This document shows positions 6,598-17,500 of a stretch of 22,325 nt of DNA, one piece after another. Positions within the stretch are counted from its first letter, which is position 1; each line of letters begins with the position of its first letter. The DNA comes from Balneolaceae bacterium (GTDB lineage: Bacteria > Bacteroidota > Rhodothermia > Balneolales > Balneolaceae), in assembly GCA_007117235.1 (NCBI GenBank), contig SKGY01000180.1:1-22325 (forward strand). The letters run 5' to 3'. Below the pieces are notes generated by a model. That model was given only the letters and a program-made list of their open reading frames with translations. It was not told the DNA's origin and did no database searches. The position numbers and the translations under genes are program-made.

Positions 6598-8862
6598 TTA
6601 TTTATTGAGCCTGAAAGTAGAAGAGAGTGAATCAATTCGCACTACAAATTCTCCTGATTCTAATAAAGGGTTTCCATTCTGGTCAGGATAAGTGAGTGTT
6701 GCTCGTGGATTGATTTCAAATGTCACTGTCTTCGTTTCACCCGGATTAAGATGAATTTTTTCAAAGTGTTTGAGCTCCTTAACTGGTCTTGTATAAGTTC
6801 CAACTCTGTTTGTAATAAACCATAGCACTGAGTGAAAGCCGGCAACGTCTCCTGTATTTGTTACCTCAACTGATGCAGTTAATGTATCATTTGGATTTAT
6901 CTGATTAGCAGATAAAGTGAGATTTGAATATTCATAGGTTGTATAGCTCAATCCATCACCAAACTGAAAAAGTGCAGTACTTTCACTTCCCTGAGCAATG
7001 TGATTTGCCTCATCCGGATTGAAAAAATAGACATCGCTTGATTTATGATTGTAAGTAACAAAATGTCCCGTATGCTGAGGATACGTGATTGGCAACCTGC
7101 CACTTGGGTTTGTTTTGCCGCTTAATACATTCACTATCGCTTCTGCGCCCTCAAAACCAGGCAACCCGGCAAAGAGAAAGGCATCTACATTTTGAATGAT
7201 ATCTGTAACAATTCTTGGACGCCCGGCAACGATAATCAATACAAGCTCAGTTGAAGACTGGCTTAAATAGTTTATTTCATCAATTTGATTTTGATCTAAT
7301 CTCAGATCAGTAATATTTCCAATAAATTCTGTGTAGGGTTCCTCACCACCTGCATAAATAAGCAAATCGGCGTTATCTAATTGCGAGATAAACTCTCGTC
7401 TATTTGCCTCATCAAAAGAAACGTGCTCTATTAACTCGATTGATGCATTTGGGTACTGTTCATGCAGTGCAGTATAGATAGTATGCATATCATCAGGATA
7501 TTGCCCCTCTTCTCCTCCTTGCCAAGCTAGTGTCCATCCGCCATTCAGGTTACGCTTGCTGTTGGCTGATGGCCCAAAAAGGATAATATTTTGAACGTCA
7601 ATTGTTGGCAGAACCTGATTCTCATTTTTGAGAAGAACGATTGATTCCTCAGCAGCGGCTAACGCCTTTAACCTGCTCTCTTCTGTACCAATTCTATCGA
7701 GACGATCATTACGGGGAAATGGATTATCAAAGAGACCAAGATCAAATTTTAGTTTTAGCACTCTTCGGACTGACTCATTGATACGCTCTTCTGAAATTCT
7801 ACCCTCTTCAACAAGTTCCAGCAGAGACTTATTAAAGTCGAGAGATAGTGGAGTCATGTTTATATCGATTCCTGCTTTAACAGCTAAATAAACAGCCTCT
7901 TTATAGTTTTCTGCCACTTTATGAAAATCAACCAATTTACCAATATCGTCCCAATCAGTTACGATTACACCATCAAATCCCATTTGATCTCTTAGAAAGC
8001 CGTTTACAAACTCTTCTGAAGCATGAACGGGTATACCATTTATCTCACCACTATTTAACATCACCGTCTTAATTCCTGCATCTATAACAGCTTGAAATGG
8101 GGGGCGGTGAAATTCGTGAAGTGCCTGATAACCAATTTGAACAGGGGTTCTATCCCAGCCTGATGCCGGATTTGAGTAAGCGAAAAAGTGTTTGGCTGTA
8201 GCGGCAAGTTTATAAGGATAAATCTCTTCATTTCCCTGATATCCCTCAACGTATGCCCGCCCCATTTTGGATGCCAGATACGGATCTTCACCATAGGTTT
8301 CCCAAATGCGAGGCCATAATGGGTTCACGCCTAAATCTTGAACAGGAGCGAAATTCCAATGATGACCTAAGTCAGCCGTTTCATAAGCAGTAACCCAACC
8401 GGTTTGATAACTGTGCTGGATGTTAAAGGTAGCGCCAAGATTAATATTTTGAGGAAATATGGTGCTGCCCGCGAGGTAACTTGCTCCATGCATATGATCG
8501 ATCCCATAAATAATAGGAATACCATGTGCGGACTCTTCCATGGCGATTCGGGTTAACTGATCCATATAGGTAAACCAGACTTCAGCCGGAACAGCCTCTC
8601 CATTTAAGAAAGATCCAATGTGATGATTTCGGATTAAATTGATCGCCTTATCAGGATCAAGAACAACATCCCTCTGTTGGCCGGTCGTATTAATCATGGT
8701 GATGTTGAGCTGAGTCATCTGCCCGATTTTTTCATAAATACTCATTTTATCAATCAGCTCATTAATCTGGCTGTCAACGGAGTTAGCTGATTGTTGAGCA
8801 TTGAGAGGGAGGCATAACAAAATAAATGACAGGGTAAGAAAAGCTGATCGTATTTTTCTCAT
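6598..8862 (-). CDS. GH3 family beta-glucosidase-type glycoside hydrolase
   Basis: This exported 754-residue enzyme probably releases glucose from beta-linked oligosaccharides. It has a Sec signal peptide (MRKIRSAFLTLSFILLCLPLNA, cleavage near residue 22) without a lipobox Cys at the cleavage site, so it should be periplasmic or secreted. The N-terminal TIM barrel spans about residues 40-370. It contains IYGIDHMHGA, WETYGEDPYLASKMG, the KHFFAYS substrate loop, and the nucleophile motif VTDWDD with D303. An alpha/beta sandwich domain follows (about 400-620), including LAAAEESIVLLKN and LPGFEGAEAI. A C-terminal fibronectin III-like domain begins after GDGLSYTTYEYSNL. Length and domain order match BglX-type enzymes. 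A terminator at 8922-8967 separates it from the upstream operon, so it likely has its own promoter within about 60 bases of its start, though I see no clear consensus there. Paired with the GH16 gene, it would finish hydrolysis of laminarin fragments. Confidence 0.93.
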   Translation of the reverse strand: MRKIRSAFLTLSFILLCLPLNAQQSANSVDSQINELIDKMSIYEKIGQMTQLNITMINTTGQQRDVVLDPDKAINLIRNHHIGSFLNGEAVPAEVWFTYMDQLTRIAMEESAHGIPIIYGIDHMHGASYLAGSTIFPQNINLGATFNIQHSYQTGWVTAYETADLGHHWNFAPVQDLGVNPLWPRIWETYGEDPYLASKMGRAYVEGYQGNEEIYPYKLAATAKHFFAYSNPASGWDRTPVQIGYQALHEFHRPPFQAVIDAGIKTVMLNSGEINGIPVHASEEFVNGFLRDQMGFDGVIVTDWDDIGKLVDFHKVAENYKEAVYLAVKAGIDINMTPLSLDFNKSLLELVEEGRISEERINESVRRVLKLKFDLGLFDNPFPRNDRLDRIGTEESRLKALAAAEESIVLLKNENQVLPTIDVQNIILFGPSANSKRNLNGGWTLAWQGGEEGQYPDDMHTIYTALHEQYPNASIELIEHVSFDEANRREFISQLDNADLLIYAGGEEPYTEFIGNITDLRLDQNQIDEINYLSQSSTELVLIIVAGRPRIVTDIIQNVDAFLFAGLPGFEGAEAIVNVLSGKTNPSGRLPITYPQHTGHFVTYNHKSSDVYFFNPDEANHIAQGSESTALFQFGDGLSYTTYEYSNLTLSANQINPNDTLTASVEVTNTGDVAGFHSVLWFITNRVGTYTRPVKELKHFEKIHLNPGETKTVTFEINPRATLTYPDQNGNPLLESGEFVVRIDSLSSTFRLNK

Positions 8863-8921
8863 GACGAATGTTACATTGCTAATTGATGGTTTCTCTGAAA
8901 AATCATTCCAATCAACAATGT

Positions 8922-8967
8922 AAAAAAGAAGCAGAACAGTTGTTTAAGAAGAGCAACTATTCTGCTT
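8922..8967 (-). terminator. Rho-independent terminator of the long envelope/housekeeping operon
   Basis: On the minus strand, AAGCAGAATAGTTG (from 8967 down to 8954) pairs with CAACTGTTCTGCTT (8942 down to 8929) over 14 bases with one G-T wobble and an 11-base loop. A run of six T follows (8927-8922). It lies 30 bases after the stop of the peptidase/Omp85 fusion gene and upstream of the GH3 gene, so it separates the two transcription units. Confidence 0.85.
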
Positions 8968-8997
8968 TAAATAAGAGGAGATAGGGTTAAACAGTGT

Positions 8998-11900
8998 TTA
9001 GAAATCTATTCCTATAGAGAAATAGTGAATAGGTCGACTTCCAAAACCCCCGCGCATGTAAGGCCAGCCAACATCATATCTGAAGGGGAGACCTAATAAG
9101 ATTGTTCTTAAACCGAATCCTGCACCAATGAGGATGTCGCCGTCTACGAAGCTCACAGGGATGTCCGTTTCACGAGGTTGTCCCTCTCTAAGCAGTCCGG
9201 TTTGAGGATTAAGAAACTCATTTCTTTTGTTACCGATTCGCCAATCAAGACCAGCAGGGTTTTCAAAGTATACTATTGGCTCACCATCCTGATCTCGGAA
9301 ACGTGAGTAGGGAACTTCAAAACCCCACGCAGCACCGGCGTCAACAAAAGCTACAGCAGTTATATTATATAGTGGCAGAATTGGAATAGGTCCCGGCAGT
9401 ACTGCAGCAAAGAGTGGGAAGCGAAACTCAGCATTTATCAACGAAAATTTATCTCCGTAAATAGTGTTAAACTCATGACCTCTTAGGGGTGTAGCCGGTA
9501 GTGTGAAAAATGTATCTGCTAATCGCTCGAAAGGAATTTCAGCATCAGACCATCGTTGATTTATCCATCCAAGCATACCACCCATAAAGAATGTCTGAGA
9601 ATCTCTACCGTAAGAAACAGCTCCAGCTCCACGCAGTGCAATCGAATATCGCGAACCCAAATCGATGTATTTTCTATAATCACCCAGCAATGTCGCAAAT
9701 TGTGGTGTTTCTGAAGTGACGGGCGGACTGGCAGCTAAGCGAAGTGAGTATCTACTACCACCACGTGGTGTTATAAATCCCGGAATGGTGTAATCACCCG
9801 TAAAGGTTACCTGTGGGTAAAAAAAGAAGCTGCTTTCGTTGCTCAGTGATTGACCACTGAAATTACTCACCGAACTGAAGTCTCTGGATATTCCGATTCC
9901 TGAAATACCGTAATCAAACCTCTGGTACCTGTTTAATGGATACTGAAAATCTGCAGTTAAGCCATAAGTTCGATAACGAAGTAATTGACCGGTAAAGGTT
10001 TGATAATTTCTGGACTGATGGAAAAATGACGTATAGAAATTAGTTCTGTTTTTCAGATACCCATATTGAAATGTGTAATCACTATTTCTTAAATCAAAAA
10101 CCAGGTTTGAGCCGAATGATAACTCATGATCTCCAAAAAGATCACTAAGAGTCACAAAGGCAAATGCAGATGTTCCGTAATAAGTGCTTAGTTGTCCTGC
10201 TGCATAAGTAAAATCAGGGCTAAACTGAAGCTTGTACTCTTTTGGTTGATAAAAGCCGTCTTCAGTTACATTATTTTCAGGCTCAAACTTTCTTGGGTCG
10301 TCACGTAATTCGATTGTTGTATCGCTAACTACAGCTTCACCGAATTGATAGTTTCTAAAGTCAATTCTGTCTGCCCGTCTTTCTTGCGTGGTGTCAGTTC
10401 GAGCAGGGCGGCGATCAATCATTCTGTCAGCACCGGTAACAGTTCCACTTGTGATACTCCTTGAAGATATCAGATTACCCTGAGCTCTGTTGGCAATCAT
10501 TTCCTGAGTATATCTTATTGCAGGTACTCTCTCGCCCGGAGATTTGGCTGCCCGTTCCAATGCCCATGCATTTGGTGTTAATTGTTGATCCATTCTTCTG
10601 TCAAATGGTGATCTAATTAGAAAAACATCCGGGAACCCCCGATTCAGGGCATTGAAAGCTAGTCTTGTACCGTCAGCGGAAATAGAAACCTGCATAACGC
10701 CGGACTGTAAATCCGTCAAAGGATAAACAGTTCTACTGCTTAAATCATACTCATAAATATTTGGGATACCATTTTGGTCAGATACAAAAACCATACGGCC
10801 ATCACGGGTCAAAGTGGGCTGAGTTTCAGACCAGTTTGGTGTGTTAGTGAGTTGTTCAATTCTGTTACTCCCAACCCGGATTCTGTATAAGTCAGTCTCA
10901 TAAAATGAATCATCTCTCATAATTGAAAATCCGGCAAGTGCTGTGCCCGGTTGTAGATTTGTGCCTCTGTTTGATACGAAGTATACAAACTCAGAGTCGG
11001 GTCCCCATGCCGGTTCTACATCACTAAATACATCATTTGTGAGGTTTTGAAAATCTCCGGTTTCCAGGTTATAAACGAAGATGTCCTGGTATGGACCTAT
11101 GTTACCGTCGAACGCAATTTTTTGTCCATCGGGAGACCAAGCCACTGAGTTGATTGTATCAAGGGTTGGAAATTTGATGGTGTTTGATTTTCCACTTTCG
11201 TAATCTATAATGGCTAAATTATATGATCCCTGAGATTTACTTGATAGTGCAAGCCGAGTACCATCAGGTGACCATGTTAAATTAGGGTTCAGGATATTCA
11301 GCTCTTCAAACATTGGACTATCTGCACCACTGACCAGAGTTTTTAGTCTGTCACCGCTGTTTACATCAACAACAATCACATCAAATACACCTCTTCGATT
11401 TGATATCATCGCAATTCTATCACCTCTTGGTGAGATTGCCGGACTGGTATTGTAAGAGATTGCACGAGCTCTTGAAGTAATCTGCTGTGCTGTACTGCTG
11501 AGGGATTGGCGCTCAGCAACTTCCGGAAAGTATCGTTGGCGCCAATACTCTTGCCATCTTTCTGATAGTTCATCAATCTGGAGACCCAGAGACTGCACCA
11601 GTGATTGTCCAATATTTCGGTTTGTCTTGATCCGCTGGAGAATTTCGGTAATTTTTGGCCGGCCATATTGATCTTCGATGTAGTACCAAAAAGCCTGTCC
11701 GCCACGATAAGCAAAGAATCCACTTAGTTGTGTAATAGGGGGGAGATAGTTATTCAACACAGCATTCCGCATAAACATATCGGTCTGGGTATCCCAGCCT
11801 AAGGCGAGATATTCTGCTAAACCCTCCTCAAACCAAAGTGGAAATACAAGCTGAATATTATTTTGCACAATTGATTGAATCGTGCCACCATAATAAACGT

Positions 11901-12360
11901 CATTAATATAGGCGTGAACCAATTCGTGCTGAAGTGTGCGTCTGAAATCAGCGTAATCACTCATAAATGGCTGAGTCATTCGGTTTTTAAACTTATCAGT
12001 AACACCACCAATACCCTGTGCGTCTACCGGTAGCCGAACTACATTGGTTTGTGAAAAATCACTGTGTGAATCGTAAATAATGGCGGGAATTCGATCGGTA
12101 AGCTGATCACCGAAATCTTCATTTAGTTGCTTTAATGCACCTTCAAGAGCTTCAGCGGTAAATTGCGCTAAATGATAATTTTTGGCATCGTAATAGTAAA
12201 TATCAAAGTGATCGGTTTCAATGAACCTCCAGTCGAAAGTATCGTACTGAACTCTGTTTTTCCCGAAAAAGAAATACTGAGCGAATGCCTGTTCTACAGC
12301 GGCTGAACCGACAAAAATTGTTAAAATTCCGATCAATAAAGATTTCTGTAACAGTCGCAT
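8998..12360 (-). CDS. Fusion: HExxH peptidase (MA-like) + TolB-like propeller + Omp85-like outer membrane barrel
   Basis: This 1120-residue protein has a Sec signal peptide (cleavage near QAFA, residue 27) and three parts. Residues 30-280 look like a gluzincin metallopeptidase of the MA type: HELVH at 145-149 and WFEEGLAEY at 176-184, giving ligands H145, H149 and probably E179, with E146 catalytic. Residues about 300-590 hold repeated propeller blades of the TolB/PD40 type (SPAISPRGDRIAMISN, LTWSPDGTRLALSS, VAWSPDGQKIAFDG, VSISADGTRLAF). A polar linker follows. Residues about 700-1120 are alternating aromatic strands of an outer-membrane barrel. This part has LRGHEFN (959-965) at the place of the Omp85 (V/I)RG(F/Y) motif, then AEFRFPLF, AFVDAGAAW, and a terminal Phe preceded by SIGID. 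No POTRA domain is recognisable. It is the last gene of the operon, 19 bases after rnr. The function is unknown; an envelope biogenesis or processing role is inferred. Confidence 0.85.
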   Translation of the reverse strand: MRLLQKSLLIGILTIFVGSAAVEQAFAQYFFFGKNRVQYDTFDWRFIETDHFDIYYYDAKNYHLAQFTAEALEGALKQLNEDFGDQLTDRIPAIIYDSHSDFSQTNVVRLPVDAQGIGGVTDKFKNRMTQPFMSDYADFRRTLQHELVHAYINDVYYGGTIQSIVQNNIQLVFPLWFEEGLAEYLALGWDTQTDMFMRNAVLNNYLPPITQLSGFFAYRGGQAFWYYIEDQYGRPKITEILQRIKTNRNIGQSLVQSLGLQIDELSERWQEYWRQRYFPEVAERQSLSSTAQQITSRARAISYNTSPAISPRGDRIAMISNRRGVFDVIVVDVNSGDRLKTLVSGADSPMFEELNILNPNLTWSPDGTRLALSSKSQGSYNLAIIDYESGKSNTIKFPTLDTINSVAWSPDGQKIAFDGNIGPYQDIFVYNLETGDFQNLTNDVFSDVEPAWGPDSEFVYFVSNRGTNLQPGTALAGFSIMRDDSFYETDLYRIRVGSNRIEQLTNTPNWSETQPTLTRDGRMVFVSDQNGIPNIYEYDLSSRTVYPLTDLQSGVMQVSISADGTRLAFNALNRGFPDVFLIRSPFDRRMDQQLTPNAWALERAAKSPGERVPAIRYTQEMIANRAQGNLISSRSITSGTVTGADRMIDRRPARTDTTQERRADRIDFRNYQFGEAVVSDTTIELRDDPRKFEPENNVTEDGFYQPKEYKLQFSPDFTYAAGQLSTYYGTSAFAFVTLSDLFGDHELSFGSNLVFDLRNSDYTFQYGYLKNRTNFYTSFFHQSRNYQTFTGQLLRYRTYGLTADFQYPLNRYQRFDYGISGIGISRDFSSVSNFSGQSLSNESSFFFYPQVTFTGDYTIPGFITPRGGSRYSLRLAASPPVTSETPQFATLLGDYRKYIDLGSRYSIALRGAGAVSYGRDSQTFFMGGMLGWINQRWSDAEIPFERLADTFFTLPATPLRGHEFNTIYGDKFSLINAEFRFPLFAAVLPGPIPILPLYNITAVAFVDAGAAWGFEVPYSRFRDQDGEPIVYFENPAGLDWRIGNKRNEFLNPQTGLLREGQPRETDIPVSFVDGDILIGAGFGLRTILLGLPFRYDVGWPYMRGGFGSRPIHYFSIGIDF

Positions 12361-12379
12361 ATCATATACTCAATTTTGT

Positions 12380-14536
12380 TTAGTAATCAGCTAATTCCAG
12401 ATCAATTTGTCGCCTATCCATATCTGTGCGAACAACTTTCGCTTTTATGGTATCGCCCAATCTGAAATTTTTGCCCTTAGATCTGCCGGTTAAGCAGTGC
12501 ATTTTTGGATGATAAACGTAGTAATCATCCTTGAGATCACTAACGCGAATCATTCCTTCACAGTATATATCGTTTAGTTGAACGTAAATTCCATTTTCTG
12601 TAACACCACTAATTGTGCCTGGAAATGACTGGCCTAATCTCTCCGAAAGATATTCGACCTGTTTCAGTTTTACAGAATCTCGTTCAGCTTCCACAGCGTA
12701 ACGCTCTCGCTCGCTGCAATGTTCACCAATTTCGATAAGTTGATCAAAAGTGTACTCATGTGTACCCGAACTGTATCTCTTTAACAAACGATGAACAATA
12801 ACATCGGGATAACGACGAATAGGGCTGGTAAAGTGTGAATAGTGAGAAAAACCCAGGCCAAAGTGGCCAATATTTTTTGGTGAGTACTCAGCCTTTGCCA
12901 TCGATCGAAGCATCAGCCCGTTGATGATATTCTCAAGAGAGGTATCTTCCACTTGTTTTAAAAGGGAATTAATAGCCTTCGCTGAGATATGTCCATCAAG
13001 TTTGAAGTCGATTCCGAGTGGTTTTGCAGTTTCACGGATGTTATTAAGCTTTTCCAAATCCGGCTGGCCATGGACCCGATAGAAGAACGGATGGTCACTT
13101 TTCGATTTCTTGCCGTCTCTCGATTTTTTCCGTAGTGAATCCACGTGTATTGCAACCGTCTTATTGGCCATCAGCATACACTCTTCAATCAGTCTGTGAG
13201 CAAATATTCTCTCCTTAACAATTACCTCGACCGGCTTGCCTTTTTCATCCAAAACAAATTTTGGTTCAGGTGTTTCAAAGTTGATTGAACCTTCATTAAA
13301 ACGTTTATCCAGCAGAATGTTTGCCAGTTTCTCTAAAGTCTTTAGCTCAGATTTAAATTTATGATCAGACTTTCCATCAAGAATATCTTGAACTTCTTCA
13401 TATACAAATCGCTGCTTTGAGTGAATCACAGTCTCTTCAATTGAGTAATCTATCAATTTTCCGTTAGGAGCGATTTCCATAAAACAGCTGTAGGTAAGCT
13501 TGTCTTCGTGCGGACGAAGACTGCAAACTCCATTGCTCAAATATTCAGGAAGCATGGGTATTACACGATCAACCAAGTATACACTAGTTCCGCGGTCGTA
13601 AGCTTCGCTGTCCAGCTCTGTGCCACGGGGCATATAGTGAGTAACATCGGCAATGTGTACTCCCAGATAATAGTTGCCATTATCCAGAATTTGGATACTT
13701 AACCCATCGTCAAAGTCTTTGGCATCTGCGGGATCAATGGTGAGTACAACTTCATTTCGCATATCTCTTCGCCGTGCAATCTCGTCGTTGGTAATCTGTT
13801 CAGGAATACGCTTTGCGAACTCTTCAACTTCCCGGGGAAAATCTGATGCGAACTGTTTTTCAGCTAAAATGGATAAAATGTTGGCTTCATTGGTTCCTGA
13901 ATCTCCTAATGATTGAATAATTTTAGCCTGAGGATAGCCTCTGACATCATCCCATTGGATTAAATTGAAAGTGACTTTGTCGCCAGGTTTTGCTCCATTT
14001 AAATCATCCGGATCAATAAAGAAATCAACACGGGATGATTGTTGATCTGATTTAATCAGATATGTGTTTTTAGCGGCCTCTTCGAGTGTACCTACAAATA
14101 TGGATCGGGCTCTTTTTACAACATCTTCAATCCTGCCTATCGGCTTATTACTTTTCTTGTGATAGCCCATAAGCTTCACTTTTACAGTATCGCCATTTAA
14201 GGCAGTACCCATGAACCGTCGCGATATTTTTATATCCTGATCTCGACCTTCCACAATTACATACCCATCACCATGACTGGTTACATCCAACTTACCGATT
14301 ACTATATTTTTATCGTTTTCAGCGAGCTCATTTAGCCGTACTAAATTGCCTTTGGTTACCCGAATATGGTCGAGTTGCTTCAGCCTGTTTATTGCGTTGT
14401 TTAACTTCTTTGATCCCTTCTTTTTGTAAAGAGAAAGCGCATCCTGTAATAGCGGGATAGGTATAGATGCGTCGGGATAGGATTTTAATATCTCAATAAT
14501 CTGTTTCTCTAATGAACTTAAATTCTTGTCACTCAT
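12380..14536 (-). CDS. rnr: Ribonuclease R (RNB-family 3'-5' exoribonuclease)
   Basis: This processive 3'-5' exoribonuclease degrades structured RNA and acts in rRNA quality control and clearance of mRNA from stalled ribosomes. At 718 residues it is of normal family size but lacks the long Lys-rich tail of E. coli RNase R. A winged-helix-like N-terminus (about 1-70) precedes cold-shock/OB domains (about 75-220). The RNB catalytic domain opens with LTIDPADAKDFDDGLSI, with metal-binding D268, D274, D276 and D277. Further RNB marks are GVHIADVTHYMPRG, AYDRGTSVYLVDRVIPMLPE and HFGLGFSHYSHFTSPIRRYPD. An S1 domain (about 636-717, starting GTISGVTENGIYVQL) ends the protein. The start is the ATG at 14536, 20 bases after the tamB stop. 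Sharing an operon with an NFACT/RqcH-like gene fits a ribosome-rescue theme, though the two are separated by three other genes. Confidence 0.96.
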   Translation of the reverse strand: MSDKNLSSLEKQIIEILKSYPDASIPIPLLQDALSLYKKKGSKKLNNAINRLKQLDHIRVTKGNLVRLNELAENDKNIVIGKLDVTSHGDGYVIVEGRDQDIKISRRFMGTALNGDTVKVKLMGYHKKSNKPIGRIEDVVKRARSIFVGTLEEAAKNTYLIKSDQQSSRVDFFIDPDDLNGAKPGDKVTFNLIQWDDVRGYPQAKIIQSLGDSGTNEANILSILAEKQFASDFPREVEEFAKRIPEQITNDEIARRRDMRNEVVLTIDPADAKDFDDGLSIQILDNGNYYLGVHIADVTHYMPRGTELDSEAYDRGTSVYLVDRVIPMLPEYLSNGVCSLRPHEDKLTYSCFMEIAPNGKLIDYSIEETVIHSKQRFVYEEVQDILDGKSDHKFKSELKTLEKLANILLDKRFNEGSINFETPEPKFVLDEKGKPVEVIVKERIFAHRLIEECMLMANKTVAIHVDSLRKKSRDGKKSKSDHPFFYRVHGQPDLEKLNNIRETAKPLGIDFKLDGHISAKAINSLLKQVEDTSLENIINGLMLRSMAKAEYSPKNIGHFGLGFSHYSHFTSPIRRYPDVIVHRLLKRYSSGTHEYTFDQLIEIGEHCSERERYAVEAERDSVKLKQVEYLSERLGQSFPGTISGVTENGIYVQLNDIYCEGMIRVSDLKDDYYVYHPKMHCLTGRSKGKNFRLGDTIKAKVVRTDMDRRQIDLELADY

Positions 14537-14556
14537 TCGTTAATAATATTCGTTTT

Positions 14557-17500
14557 TTAATTTTGTGCAATGGACTCTTCGTCATCCGATTGCTCGTCTT
14601 TACTTTTAATTCCAAACAGCCTTTTAAAAGCATTTGATATTCGGTTCCTGAAATCTTTCCATGTATTGAACTGGACCTGAGCTTCTAAACCCATGCCGTT
14701 CATTTCTTGAGTTTGTCGACTGTCTACACCACTAGTATAGCTCAATGTAGGGTCCTGCCTGTGAAAGGCTGTTAGTGAGAAGGTACGATTAATTCTGTAG
14801 GTTGCCCCAATATCTCCAATATCACTCTGCTCACCAGTAATCTGACCTTCTCTTCGTAAAATTACACGATCATTGAACAGTCTCAACGCAACCCCTAAAT
14901 CGACTTCATTAAATGCGGTGAGGTTTAGATCTATATCAAAGGTAATGTCACTTCGAAGAAGAGAGTTTATCTGATTCGATAGCAGTGGATTAATTACCTG
15001 ACTGGTTAACAGCGGGTTCACAACCGCAGTTGTACCGGTTATACTGTCACCAAAAAGGAGATCCTGAGATTCAAGAGGAGGTAAGAAGTTACCGCTCAAT
15101 AAAATTCCTGTTGCCTGATAAAGCTTATCTTGTTCACTTTGGTTTAGGTTATTAATTTGAGCCGCCAATGCGGGGTCTAGTGTACCCTCAATTCCGGTAG
15201 GAACCCTGAAGAAAAAATCGTTTTCAACTGCAGTAATTGTTCCTCCAATCTGAAGCACTAAGTCGACGGGAATTCGTTGACCGGACTCTCCAATCGGTGA
15301 GGAAGTGATTGACGTAGACAAAAGAGATGAGATGGTAGGTCTGGCTCTGTAGGTTGCAGTTACATTAAGATTAGCATCAACCAAATCTCCCTGCCAGCTA
15401 ATTGAACCACCTTCTTCAAGAGTAAATCGGCGGGTGAAAATATCACCACTTACAAATTGATAATCTCCGCTCTGAATGTTGAACCGTCCGAACATACTTA
15501 CATCCTGATCTTCAAGCAAAATTCGAACCTGGCCGGTGCCATTAGCACTCAAAACTTCATTAGTTACCCGATCAAAAATAAGCTGAACGTTGACCGGATC
15601 GTTGGCAATAAATTGAAGATCCATCGTAAACCGCTCTACAAACGTTAAATCTACAGGGTCAGAATCCTGTGCATCTCTTTCTGACTCTTCTCTTCGTTGA
15701 TTGAGTAGGCTTAGGTCAAACGTATCAACAAATTGAATAAAGCGACGATCTTGTTCAAACTCTGTCTCCTCTTCTAAGGGGATCGAAACTCTGGAATTTG
15801 AAGATAAAATCATCGGGGTATTTGTTTGCAAAAAGGGACTTAAGTTAGATCCCGTAATGCTAGCTTGCCCCGTTCCAAAAAGTGTAGCATAAAAAGGTAC
15901 ATCTGCATCGTACTGGTTATTCATGAAATGAAGATTGTTCATGTCTAACGTCAGGTTCAGAAATGTATCTGGTGAGAAATCATCTAAATCGATATCACCT
16001 GAAAGTGTGCCGGAACCACCCTGACTGTCAGTTAGAATGATATCGCGAAATATCAATCCATCTGTTCGGCTAAAATCCAGTTCACCATTAAGTGTAAATC
16101 CTGTGTTTAGAAAAAGAGGTGTGCCGTAAACATCTGAAATTTGAAACGTGGCATCAAAATCGTAATCATCTCTGGATCCTCTTATGAAGCCGGTGCCTGA
16201 TGAACTGCCTTGCATCTCTTCAATAATAACTGGCACAATCAAACTTACAATCCACATATCAATTTCCTGAAGATCGGCGTCAAAGTAGAAGAGATCCTCA
16301 CCATCGATTACATCATCTGGAAGCTTAAAATAGCCGTTCAATCTTAAATCCTTTCCTACACCATTATTCCCTTCAAGGTAACTGCTGTACTTTTCAGGAT
16401 CAGTATAAATTCTGACGTCTGTATCAAAGCGATCAAGATCAGGATTAAATGTACTGTTTAAAGAAAGGTCGCCAACTGTTCTGCCGTTAATCTGTCCATT
16501 ATCAACATTGATGGTTCCCTGTATGGATGGAATTTGCCCGAGGGAACGGGTTGTGAAGTCGCCGTCAAGAATTCCTGAAAATCGAACTCTGCCACCTATT
16601 ACATCAGAAATTCTTGAGATGTTGAAGTTTTTAATAAGGTAGTCCACAGAATCCTCAACATTTGAGCTGAATGTCCCATTAACTTCAAACAGGTCATCAT
16701 CGCTGGTCAATCTAAATTGGTCTACCGTTAAGGCGTTTGTATTGGTGTAGGTAATACCTGGTACATCCAAAGTTCTCCAAGTGTATGATTCAGAACCAAT
16801 TTCGAGCCGATTTATTGAAAGTTCTATTTCATCAGATCTCAAGACCCCATTCATAGAAGAGGATAGTGAGACGCCATCATCACGGACAAAATTTTGTTGC
16901 AATTCGAGCGAATCCCGGCTCATTGAATAGGTTATAAAACTTTCATTCAGAGTAGTCTCCCTGAACGTTGCAGCAGAGCTGTTAGCCTGGAAATTTATAG
17001 TATTAAACTCTTTCAGGTCTGATTGATGATCAAAACTGGCAGTGAAGGAGGAATTGAAGTTTTCAAAACCAATGAGCAGATGCTCAAAATTTTGATCTGA
17101 AATATTAGCTGAAATACTTAGCCGATCTCTGCTGGCATTTAAATTAGCTGAGATTCGTGCTCTGCTTGAAAATAGCGGCAAATCCGGTGCGTAACTTCTT
17201 AAAAGGTCCAAATCTTTTACAAGCAGACTAAATGAAAGATCAGCTTCAGGATTTTCGCCATTAAAAACTACAGAATCTCTTTCTGCGAATTCAAATTCTC
17301 TGTTAAACAGGATCTCTTCTTTGAGCTTATCCTCAAAATAATTTGCCCAATGTATAGAAAGTTGATTCAGACTTTCCGGTGAAAACCGCCCGGATAATTC
17401 ACCATCAAAGAATGAACTTGTAAACCTCAAAATTCGATTATCTTCATTCGGTGAATTGATGTCTGCATACAGCTGATGGGCACGAAGTGTGTCGGAATCA

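Noticed and set aside
11406..11723. 105-residue frame inside the peptidase/Omp85 gene on the same strand
   Set aside because: It is nested in another frame of a well-supported gene and shows no family features. It is a shadow.
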